Source: Anaerolineaceae bacterium
Lineage (GTDB): Bacteria; Chloroflexota; Anaerolineae; JAAYZQ01
Direction of reading: 5' to 3'
Length of the DNA stretch: 6,828 bases
Assembly (NCBI GenBank): GCA_012514775.1
Contig: JAAYZQ010000589.1
Location: 1-6,828 of the forward strand
The notes below the pieces were generated by a model. It worked only from the letters and a program-made list of their open reading frames with translations. It was not told the origin of the DNA and did not search any database. A program made the position numbers and the translations under genes. Numbering within the stretch: the stretch's first letter is position 1; every line of letters begins with the position of its first letter. This document shows, piece by piece, positions 1-5,647 of the stretch.

Positions 1-1464
1 CCCGTCGAGCTTTTGCGCCACGTCAAGCTCGAAGATCGGGCCTACATCGAGCTTGTGGAAACCCCCAAGGCTTCGGAGGAGCTCTTCGATCCCCGCGAAG
101 GAACGGCGGGCCTCACCCTGACCAGTGTCGCGCCCGTGATGGAAGAGGGCCGGCCTGTCGGGGCCGTGCTGGTGGGCCACCTGTTCAACAACGACTTTAC
201 CCTGGTAGACCGCATCAAGGCCGTGGCGGGGGTCGACACGGTGACCATCTTTTTCGGCGACCTGCGCGTCTCGACCAACGTTCCCCTCAGCGAGGCCGGT
301 GGCCGGGCCATCGGAACCCGGGTGTCGCAGGAGGTCTTTGACACGGTCCTGGCCAAGGGACAGGAGTTCACCGGCGAGGCGTTCGTCGTCAGCCAGGACT
401 ATATCACCCGCTACGAGCCGCTCTACAACCACGGCGACGAGGTCGTCGGCATTCTCTACGTGGGCGCCCAACAATCCTCCTTCCAGGAGCTGCTGGACTC
501 TTTCCGCGACCAGGTGTTCCTCATCGCCGGGGCCACCGTCCTGCTGGCGGTGTTTATCGCCTTTCCCGTCTCGTGGCCCATCTCCCGTCCCCTGTCCAGC
601 CTGGCCTCGGCCACCCGCCAGGTAGCCTCGGGCGATTGGTCGGTGCGCGTGCCCATCGAAGGCTACTACGAGATGCAAAGCCTGGCCCAGTCGTTCAACA
701 CCATGGTCGAGACCCTGAAGGAAACCCAGGAACAGCTCTTGCAGAAGGAAAAGCTGGCGTCGGTGGGCCAGCTCGCCGCCGGTGTGGCCCACGAGATCAA
801 CAACCCCCTGGGCTCCGTACTGCTCTATGCCGATATCCTGCGCAAAGAAACACCCGGCGACAACGCACAGCAGCGAGAGGACCTGGATATGATCGTCCGC
901 GAGGCCACGCGCTGCAAGGCCATCGTCAACGATCTCCTGAACTTTTCGCGGCAAAACCAGGTACTGGCCCAGGAAACGGACCTCAACCTGCTGCTGCAAG
1001 AGCTGGCCGAGGAAACGAGCAAGCAGCACCTCTTCGAACAGATCCAGATCGTGACAGAGCTGGATCCGCACCTGCCCTGCATCCAGGCCGACCCGCTCCA
1101 GATCCGCCAGGTGTTCCTCAACCTCATGAGCAACGCTGCCGAAGCCATGCCCGATGGTGGCAAGCTGTTCCTGCGGACCAGCGCGGGGCCGGCGGCCGGC
1201 ACCGTCACAGCTGAGGTGGAGGACACAGGCGTGGGCATCTCGGAAGAGAACATGCGCAAGCTCTTCACGCCCTTTTTCACGACCAAGCCCATCGGCAAGG
1301 GCACCGGCCTGGGCCTGGCGATCATCTATGGCATCGTCAAGATGCACCGGGGGCAGATCGGAGTTCAGAGCAAGGTCGGAAAGGGAACCAAGTTTACCCT
1401 TACCCTGCGGCAACAACTGCCCGTCCAGAACGAACACGCGGCCAACAGCCAGGTGATCGGATAA
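1..1464 (+). CDS. Membrane sensor histidine kinase with Cache-type sensor and HAMP (5' end cut by window)
   Basis: Two-component sensor kinase that autophosphorylates on histidine in response to an extracytoplasmic signal. The frame is open from the first base, so the true start and any first membrane helix lie outside. The TTG at 13 has no ribosome binding site in view and is probably internal. Counting from it, residues ~30-155 look like the membrane-proximal part of a Cache sensor (VAPVMEEGRPVGAVLVG and YEPLYNHGDEVVGILYVG strands). A membrane helix spans ~167-188 and HAMP ~189-240. The H-box has His260 (GVAHEINNPLGS), the N-box Asn374 (NLMSNAAEAMPDGG), then G1 DTGVGI (404-409), F-box FTPFFTTK (418-425) and G2 GKGTGLGLA (428-436). 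All catalytic motifs are intact, so the kinase should be active. The H-box is of the NtrB-like type. The gene lies 66 bases before the receiver-kinase gene on the same strand, so an operon is likely. The ligand cannot be told from sequence. Confidence 0.93.
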   Translation, partial: PVELLRHVKLEDRAYIELVETPKASEELFDPREGTAGLTLTSVAPVMEEGRPVGAVLVGHLFNNDFTLVDRIKAVAGVDTVTIFFGDLRVSTNVPLSEAGGRAIGTRVSQEVFDTVLAKGQEFTGEAFVVSQDYITRYEPLYNHGDEVVGILYVGAQQSSFQELLDSFRDQVFLIAGATVLLAVFIAFPVSWPISRPLSSLASATRQVASGDWSVRVPIEGYYEMQSLAQSFNTMVETLKETQEQLLQKEKLASVGQLAAGVAHEINNPLGSVLLYADILRKETPGDNAQQREDLDMIVREATRCKAIVNDLLNFSRQNQVLAQETDLNLLLQELAEETSKQHLFEQIQIVTELDPHLPCIQADPLQIRQVFLNLMSNAAEAMPDGGKLFLRTSAGPAAGTVTAEVEDTGVGISEENMRKLFTPFFTTKPIGKGTGLGLAIIYGIVKMHRGQIGVQSKVGKGTKFTLTLRQQLPVQNEHAANSQVIG

Positions 1465-1519
1465 GGGCTCACGCTGCCGTTTGCAGCCTGATCCGGTTTC
1501 GGCGCGAGATGTGATCAAC

Positions 1520-1525
1520 AAGGAG
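1520..1525 (+). promoter_or_regulatory. Ribosome binding site supporting a TTG start
   Basis: AAGGAG lies five bases before the TTG at 1531. It is the only good Shine-Dalgarno near the start of the receiver domain, and no ATG or GTG in frame fits better. The receiver core (LRVLVVDDEP) begins at residue 7 from this TTG, as is usual for the family. Confidence 0.75.
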
Positions 1526-1530
1526 ACGAA

Positions 1531-2808
1531 TTGAGCGCGGAAGAAAAACTACGAGTCCTCGTCGTCGACGATGAGCCGGGGATGCGCGAGGGCTGCCGTC
1601 GGGCCCTGACCCGGGCCGGTTTTGACACCGACACAGCATCGGACTTGCCCGAGGCCTTGGCCCTGCTGCGCCGCAACACCTACGAGCTCTTTCTGCTGGA
1701 CGTCATGCTTCCCGGTGGCAGTGGCCTCGACCTCCTCGATCCCATCCTGTCGCGCGACCCGGACGCCACCTGCATCATCATCACCGGCTTCAGCAGCATC
1801 GAGGTGGCCGTCGAGGCCATTCGCCGCGGCGCCTACAATTTCCTGTCCAAGCCCTTCACCTCCGATACGCTCCTCGTGGCCGTCAACCAGGCGGTGGAGC
1901 GCCGCCGGCTCAAGGCCATCGAGCGCGCTTCCCAGGAACTGGAGCAGGCCAAAGAGGAGCTGGAGCGCCTGGACCAGGTCAAGAGCCAGCTCATGCTCAA
2001 GGTGGCCCACGAGCTGCGGGCGCCGGTGGCAGCCGTCCAGAGCTATGTCAACCTCGTCCTGGCCGGGTACGTGAGCGACAAGGAGCTCACCCCCATGCTC
2101 AAGCGCGTCCAGGAACGGCTGCAAGAGATGTTGGACGTCATCGCCGACCTCCTGGAACTCGCGCGCCTGAAACAGGCCGCGCAACAGAACGTGCCCACCG
2201 CGCCCGTGGACATGGCCCAGATCCTTCGAGAGGTCTGCGATCTGCTCAGGCCACAGGCCCAGGCCAAGGGTCAGGAGTTCGTGGTAGAAGTCGATGGCCA
2301 GCCCTGTATCGTGGCCGACCACGAGCACATGCGGCAGATCTGGATGAACCTCGTCAGCAACGCCATCAAGTACACGCCCCAGGGTGGCCGGGTCTCGGTC
2401 AAGCTGGACAGCGATGGCCAGATGCTCAGGGGTACAGTGCAGGATTCGGGCATTGGCATTGCCAAAGAAGACATGCAAAACCTGTTCCAGGAGTTCTTTC
2501 GTACGGAAGAGGCCAAGGCCAGCGGACAGATGGGCACGGGGCTTGGGCTGTCCATCGTCAAGCAAGTCGTCGATAGCTACCAGGGCACCATCAAGGTCGA
2601 GTCCAGCCCGGGCAGAGGCTCCCGTTTCTCCTTTGAGCTGCCCTTGCAGCCGCCGCCCGCCCCCCAGCCGGATGCAGCGGCGCTCAAAGAAACTCGGCGG
2701 CGCCCGGCGCCTGTTCCCCAGGCCAAAGGAGGGCGAACCCATGCCCGCGTCCTCGCCCTGAGCGATGACCCCGGGCAAGAAGAACCGTCAAACCCCGCGG
2801 GCCCCTAG
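1531..2808 (+). CDS. Hybrid receiver-histidine kinase (REC-HisKA-HATPase), soluble
   Basis: A cytoplasmic kinase of 425 residues with its receiver domain first. REC occupies ~7-122: acidic pair Asp13/Asp14, phosphoacceptor Asp57 (LLDVMLPGGSG), Thr85 (IIITG) and Lys107 (SKP). A charged, coiled-coil-like linker (~123-150) leads to HisKA with His160 (KVAHELRAPVAA). The ATPase domain has Asn277 (NLVSNAIKYTPQGG), G1 DSGIGI (305-310) and G2 GTGLGL (335-340). No membrane helix or sensor domain is seen, so its input is probably phosphorylation of Asp57, perhaps by the kinase encoded just upstream; that pairing is inferred from position. After ~372 the protein ends in a proline/alanine-rich tail of about 50 residues that belongs to no recognised domain. 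Part of this tail may be read-through of a relic (see 2725-2780). The start is a TTG with a good ribosome binding site. No DNA-binding output domain is present. Confidence 0.93.
   Translation: MSAEEKLRVLVVDDEPGMREGCRRALTRAGFDTDTASDLPEALALLRRNTYELFLLDVMLPGGSGLDLLDPILSRDPDATCIIITGFSSIEVAVEAIRRGAYNFLSKPFTSDTLLVAVNQAVERRRLKAIERASQELEQAKEELERLDQVKSQLMLKVAHELRAPVAAVQSYVNLVLAGYVSDKELTPMLKRVQERLQEMLDVIADLLELARLKQAAQQNVPTAPVDMAQILREVCDLLRPQAQAKGQEFVVEVDGQPCIVADHEHMRQIWMNLVSNAIKYTPQGGRVSVKLDSDGQMLRGTVQDSGIGIAKEDMQNLFQEFFRTEEAKASGQMGTGLGLSIVKQVVDSYQGTIKVESSPGRGSRFSFELPLQPPPAPQPDAAALKETRRRPAPVPQAKGGRTHARVLALSDDPGQEEPSNPAGP
2725..2780 (+). other. Possible relic of a response regulator gene start inside the tail of the hybrid kinase gene
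   Basis: A strong Shine-Dalgarno (AAAGGAGGG, 2725-2733) precedes an ATG at 2741 by seven bases. The ATG frame stops after six codons (MPASSP, TGA at 2759). In the neighbouring frame, which is that of the kinase gene, the same DNA reads ARVLALSDDPG (residues 405-415), resembling the first strand and acidic pair of a receiver domain. One inserted base would join the ATG to that stretch. No further receiver sequence follows; the palindromic repeat begins within about 30 bases. Chance resemblance is possible because the match is short. Confidence 0.3.
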
Positions 2809-2910
2809 CAGGTTGTCGGAGAGGTGTGTGTACGTTCGTAGTGGGCGATCTATCGCCCAAGAAGCGCGCTGAAGCGCGCACTACGAACGCGCTCTCCGAT
2901 AGGCTCCTAG
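2805..2910. repeat. Composite nested palindrome (REP-like, predicted three-way junction)
   Basis: Three levels of inverted repeat are nested here. The outer arms 2805-2823 and 2892-2910 pair at 15 of 19 positions, including an unbroken CGGAGAG/CTCTCCG core. The inner arms CGTTCGTAGT (2833-2842) and ACTACGAACG (2880-2889) are perfect. Between them sit two side-by-side hairpins: GGGCGAT/ATCGCCC (2843-2858, two-base centre) and GCGCGC-TGAA-GCGCGC (2864-2879). As single-stranded DNA or RNA this would fold into a stem opening into two hairpins. The motif style recalls the dispersed palindromic repeats around GTTCGTAGTGC that I remember from Chloroflexota and other environmental genomes; this is unverified. 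The outer left arm overlaps the stop codon region of the hybrid kinase gene. The structure may end or stabilise that transcript, though no T-run follows. Confidence 0.8.
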
Positions 2911-2938
2911 CGGCCCTCAAGCTCGATCCGCTTTAACT

Positions 2939-2970
2939 AAAAAAGCGCGGCTCCTGTGCGGGAGCCGCGC
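2939..2970 (-). terminator. Rho-independent terminator of the ACT gene
   Basis: A perfect 10-base-pair stem (GCGCGGCTCC at 2945-2954 with GGAGCCGCGC at 2961-2970) has a six-base loop. Read on the minus strand it is followed directly by six T (complement of A 2939-2944). It starts 22 bases after the ACT gene stop codon. On the plus strand the bases after the stem are only moderately T-rich, so termination in that direction would be weaker. Confidence 0.92.
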
Positions 2971-2992
2971 TCGTGTTCTTGTGGCCGGCGCT

Positions 2993-3466
2993 TCAGGGTA
3001 GATCGAACGTCTTGCGCAGCGCGCCGAGGGCTGCGTCCAGGTGCAACGACTCGATGACGCACGAGACGGTAGAGATAGAGGTGCTGATGGCCAGGATGTT
3101 GATGTTCACCGAGGCCAGGGCCTCGAACATCGTGCCCGCGATGCCGGGACGCTCGCGAAAGTCGGGGCCAAAGATGGAAACGATGGCCGCCTCGGGAAAG
3201 GAGACAATCTGTCCCGCGCTTAGCTCGGGCGCGACAGCGTGCAGCGTTTCGATGGCGGTGGGCAGGTCGTCTCGATCCACGCAGAGGGCCACCTGGTCCT
3301 GGTTGTTCTGGTCGATGCATTGCACGATAAACTGCACGTTGATGCTCTTCTTGCCCAGCCCCCCCAGGATTGCCGCTGCTGTGCCTGGTCGATCGGGAAC
3401 GGAAGTGATATTCAGCATGGCGAGGTGACCGTTTTGCATGATCCCGCCAATCCGGATTTTGTCCAT
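2993..3466 (-). CDS. Stand-alone tandem ACT-domain protein, aspartokinase regulatory-like
   Basis: A small cytoplasmic protein (157 residues) made of two ACT domains, the fold that binds amino acids in allosteric enzymes. ACT 1 covers ~14-85, with VPDRPGTAA (23-31) and SINVQFIVQ (41-49). ACT 2 covers ~92-155, with ERPGIAGTMFEAL (105-117), NINILAISTS (121-130) and VSCVIES (134-140). This motif series matches the paired ACT domains at the C-terminus of aspartokinase (LysC), but no kinase domain lies upstream; the preceding gene is a receiver protein. It may therefore sense an amino acid such as lysine or threonine, or act as a separate regulatory subunit; the ligand and partner are unknown. The start at 3466 is chosen for its GGAGG (3475-3479) eight bases away; Met10 is a weaker option. 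It lies 59 bases after the receiver gene with no terminator seen between, so co-transcription is likely. A strong terminator follows. Confidence 0.9.
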   Translation of the reverse strand: MDKIRIGGIMQNGHLAMLNITSVPDRPGTAAAILGGLGKKSINVQFIVQCIDQNNQDQVALCVDRDDLPTAIETLHAVAPELSAGQIVSFPEAAIVSIFGPDFRERPGIAGTMFEALASVNINILAISTSISTVSCVIESLHLDAALGALRKTFDLP

Positions 3467-3525
3467 CGTCCTGCCCTCCAGCCGCCTTGATAGCCCGGCC
3501 CTTGCTCGTTTTTCTGGCCCAGATT

Positions 3526-3900
3526 CTAGCTCAATGCCTCGCCCACGCGTCGCAGCAACACGTCGGCCTCAACCGGCTTGGACAGCCATTCGTCCACCGG
3601 CACGTACTCGTCGGTGGGGAACAGGCCGCTGCCCTTCACACCGGTCAATGAGGTCACCATGATCACCGGGATGTCTTTGAGCACAGGATCTGCAGCCATC
3701 TCGCGGCTGACGTCCAACCCATCGAGAATGTAGGCCATCATGATGTCGAGCAGAACCACGTCCGGGGGATCGGACCGCATTGTCTGCAAAGCCTTCGCGC
3801 CGTTTGAAGCGGAGGCCACCTCGTACCCGGCCTTTTCCAGGATCTTGGCCGTTACCTTGACGAAATCGGGGTCATCGTCGACCACGAGGACCTTAGCCAT
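3526..3900 (-). CDS. Single-domain response regulator (REC only)
   Basis: A stand-alone CheY-like receiver of 124 residues, acting in the cytoplasm as a phosphate acceptor. The acidic cluster is Asp8-Asp10 (VLVVDDDP), the phosphoacceptor Asp52 (VVLLDIMM), the switch Thr83 (IMVTS) and the conserved Lys108 (LSKPV). Two loops are atypical. The one after Asp52 reads MMAYILDGLD where most receivers have MMPxxDG. The Thr83-Lys108 segment is about three residues longer than in CheY and contains FPTDEYVPVDEW. Similar receivers with this FPTDEY segment are, as I recall, found in anaerobic bacteria near redox enzymes. The start has AAGGAGG (3909-3915) eight bases upstream and a full-consensus promoter. 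There is no output domain, so it may relay phosphate or act by protein binding. The two kinases encoded on the other strand are possible partners, inferred only from proximity. Confidence 0.92.
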   Translation of the reverse strand: MAKVLVVDDDPDFVKVTAKILEKAGYEVASASNGAKALQTMRSDPPDVVLLDIMMAYILDGLDVSREMAADPVLKDIPVIMVTSLTGVKGSGLFPTDEYVPVDEWLSKPVEADVLLRRVGEALS

Positions 3901-3944
3901 GCCTCTCTCCTCCTTGTGAAGTTATGCGCACACTGGCTCGGTGG

Positions 3945-3973
3945 ATTATAGCATAGAAGCCAGGCGCTGTCAA
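3945..3973 (-). promoter_or_regulatory. Sigma-70 promoter with perfect -35 and extended -10
   Basis: Read on the minus strand: TTGACA (3973-3968), a 17-base spacer, then TATAAT (3950-3945), preceded by TGC, which makes an extended -10. Both hexamers and the spacing equal the consensus. Transcription should begin near 3938, giving a leader of about 38 bases before the receiver gene start at 3900. It lies in the 95-base gap after fdhE, so the receiver-ACT pair has its own, probably strong, promoter. Confidence 0.9.
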
Positions 3974-3995
3974 TCTTGCATGATCGTTCATTGAT

Positions 3996-4835
3996 TCAGC
4001 TTCGAAGCCCCTCCTGCTGCGCTGCCAGATCCATGCCCACCGTCAGCAACCGCTCGACGACGGGTACGGCTTCGCGATGCAGTTCACGGAGATCCACGGT
4101 CTTGAGGTAGCGTTTGCAGTCGGGGCAGGTGTACAACCGGTAGACGTTGTCCTCGCTGGGATAGTAGATCTGTTTTTCCTTGGAGCGGCAGAACGGACAT
4201 CCGGTCCGGCCATACTTCCACTGGCTGTTGCACCGCGAGCAAAGCAAGCGCCGCGCTCCCCGCTCCTCTTCCAGGAGGGCCAGGTTCGGCCGCCCACCGC
4301 ACACGGGGCAGTAGCCATGGACCCATAGCTCCAGGTCCAGGTGTGGCATGATCTCCTCGGCACAGCGCGTGAGATAAGGAACCAGGGCAAAGCCCACGGC
4401 CAGGGCTGTCGGATGATTCCGCGACCACAGCTCGTCTTCCTGTTCGGCCGCGGGTCCGGGCGAGGTCAGGGTCTCCCACGTGTCATAGATCCTCTGCGCC
4501 AGGGTTACCAACTGGAGGGCATCCTGCTCGCCGGTGGGCTCTTCCCAGCCCGGATTGTGCCGCTGCAGAACCTGGAGCACTTCTCCCACGATCTCGGACA
4601 GGAGGGCGGGCTCGATGCCCAGTTGGGCAAAGGTCACCTGGGGGATACCCCCTTCGAGGCGCCAGCGCCGGGCCAGCTCGTCCCTCGGCTCGGGGGCCGG
4701 CACCCTGGCCTTGGCTTCGAACTGGACCTGGTAGAGGTCGGAGTAAAAGTCCAGCAGGTCGGCCAGCTCCTCGTGCTTTACGCGTGCGGCCGCCAGGGCG
4801 TTCAGCACCCGGCGATCCTCTTGGCTCATTCCCAT
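3996..4835 (-). CDS. fdhE: FdhE, formate dehydrogenase assembly protein
   Basis: Accessory protein needed for making active membrane-bound formate dehydrogenase; FdhE of E. coli is a cytoplasmic rubredoxin-like protein that interacts with the catalytic subunit before export. The 279-residue length is near the usual ~300. The N-terminal half is helical and variable. The C-terminal half holds the diagnostic four CxxC pairs: Cys176/179 (CPVCGG), Cys199/202 (CSRC), Cys213/216 (CPFC) and Cys237/240 (CPDC), with WVHGYCPVCGG typical of the family. The ATG at 4835 is chosen because GGAG (4845-4848) stands nine bases before it; a second ATG at 4829 is too far from that site. The frame remains open upstream to 5336, but that part overlaps the cytochrome b gene in another frame and is not real protein. 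The gene is last in the formate dehydrogenase cluster, separated from it by a terminator-like hairpin. Confidence 0.93.
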   Translation of the reverse strand: MGMSQEDRRVLNALAAARVKHEELADLLDFYSDLYQVQFEAKARVPAPEPRDELARRWRLEGGIPQVTFAQLGIEPALLSEIVGEVLQVLQRHNPGWEEPTGEQDALQLVTLAQRIYDTWETLTSPGPAAEQEDELWSRNHPTALAVGFALVPYLTRCAEEIMPHLDLELWVHGYCPVCGGRPNLALLEEERGARRLLCSRCNSQWKYGRTGCPFCRSKEKQIYYPSEDNVYRLYTCPDCKRYLKTVDLRELHREAVPVVERLLTVGMDLAAQQEGLRS

Positions 4836-4844
4836 ATCGCATAT

Positions 4845-4848
4845 CTCC
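4845..4848 (-). promoter_or_regulatory. fdhE ribosome binding site next to a hairpin's T-run
   Basis: GGAG on the minus strand, nine bases before the fdhE ATG at 4835. It begins only two bases after the T-run (4855-4851) of the upstream hairpin, so any transcript with this site has read through that hairpin. Confidence 0.65.
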
Positions 4849-4850
4849 AG

Positions 4851-4891
4851 AAAAAGGGAGGTAGAGGCGCGGCGTGTTGCACCTCTACCTC
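4851..4891 (-). terminator. Terminator-like hairpin between the cytochrome b gene and fdhE
   Basis: On the minus strand a perfect 10-base-pair stem, GAGGTAGAGG (4891-4882) with CCTCTACCTC (4867-4858), encloses a 14-base loop and is followed by CC and five T (4855-4851). This is the form of an intrinsic terminator, though the loop is long and the stem only moderately GC-rich. It starts 36 bases after the cytochrome b stop codon. It could make termination partial, so that fdhE is expressed less than the structural subunits. Confidence 0.7.
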
Positions 4892-4927
4892 TCCGGGTCC
4901 CCGGCTCTCGCCTTGAACTCGCGGGTA

Positions 4928-5647
4928 CTAGTGGTCGCCGCGGGCCTTGCGGGCTTCGTACATCTCCTTTGCCCGCTTCTCGCCATAGTACCACATGGCG
5001 TGATGCTCGCGGGCGTACGATTCGGACACGACGCCGTAGCGCATGCTCACCAGGCTTTGCCACATCATGGGGTGAATAACGGCCAGGTAAAAGTGGATCA
5101 TGAACATGGCAAAGGTGACGATGAACATCAGGTCGTGGATCAGGACCATCAACTGGAACAAGATGGGGGGCATGATCCCCTTCAGGAACCACATGGACAG
5201 GCCTGTGATGCCAAAGGTGATGGTGCCCAGGACCATGACCACGGCCGTGAGGCGCTCGCCGGTGTTGAACCGCGGCTGAGGAGGCATATGGCCGTGCCGC
5301 CCCAGGACATAGTAGGGAAAGGCGTTCTTGAGCCACAGCAAGTCGTACTTGCTAAAGCTCAGGAACTCGCGCAGGTTCATGAACATGCGCCGTGGTTGCA
5401 GGATGGCATACACGATGGGCACGCCACCGAAAAAGATGGCCGCCACACGATGGATCAGGCGAATGTGCATGCCCGCCTCCCCCGCCGCCACCGGCCCCAG
5501 GAAGGGTGTAAAGAGGACAAAGCCGGTCAGCGCCAGGGGAATAAAGGTGGCCGTGTGTACCCAGTGCAGCAGCCGCTCCAGCGTCGTGTACTTGGGTATC
5601 CACCGGATCGAGATTGCCGCGTCCGAACCTCTCAGCCTGACGCTCAT
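4928..5647 (-). CDS. fdnI: Formate dehydrogenase gamma subunit, membrane cytochrome b
   Basis: Membrane di-heme cytochrome b of the FdnI type (239 residues) that takes electrons from the iron-sulfur beta subunit and reduces the quinone pool. Four hydrophobic helices lie at about 30-50, 67-85, 132-152 and 164-192. Likely heme ligands are His28 (ERLLHWVH), His66 (RLIHR), His171 (LIHDL) and His185 (MIHFY). Their spacing of 38 and 14 residues is close to that of the heme histidines of E. coli FdnI as I recall them. The C-terminus is charged and cytoplasmic-like, with REHHAMWYYGEKRAKEMYEARKA. The ATG at 5647 is chosen because it overlaps the beta gene stop by four bases (ATGA) and has GGAGGAGG just upstream; the frame open to 5758 is an overlap with the beta gene. 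The overlap suggests translational coupling in the operon. Confidence 0.93.
   Translation of the reverse strand: MSVRLRGSDAAISIRWIPKYTTLERLLHWVHTATFIPLALTGFVLFTPFLGPVAAGEAGMHIRLIHRVAAIFFGGVPIVYAILQPRRMFMNLREFLSFSKYDLLWLKNAFPYYVLGRHGHMPPQPRFNTGERLTAVVMVLGTITFGITGLSMWFLKGIMPPILFQLMVLIHDLMFIVTFAMFMIHFYLAVIHPMMWQSLVSMRYGVVSESYAREHHAMWYYGEKRAKEMYEARKARGDH

Noticed and set aside
13..15. TTG at 13 as the true start of the first kinase
   Set aside because: The frame is open to the window edge and no ribosome binding site is visible; the Cache sensor would be cut short and lack its first membrane helix.
1473..1487. Small hairpin GCTGC-CGTTT-GCAGC between the two kinase genes as a terminator
   Set aside because: The stem is only five base pairs and no T-run follows; read-through into the second kinase gene is more likely.
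1549..2778. Long open frame of 409 codons on the minus strand opposite the hybrid kinase
   Set aside because: It mirrors a gene with all catalytic motifs intact, has no recognisable domain, and is rich in His/Leu/Gly/Asp as expected for the antisense of GC-rich coding DNA.
2805..2910. CRISPR-like repeat unit
   Set aside because: There is a single palindromic element with no regularly spaced direct repeats or spacers.
4836..5336. N-terminal extension of fdhE (167 more codons in frame)
   Set aside because: It overlaps the cytochrome b gene on the same strand in another frame, and FdhE proteins are about 300 residues; the ATG at 4835 has a ribosome binding site.
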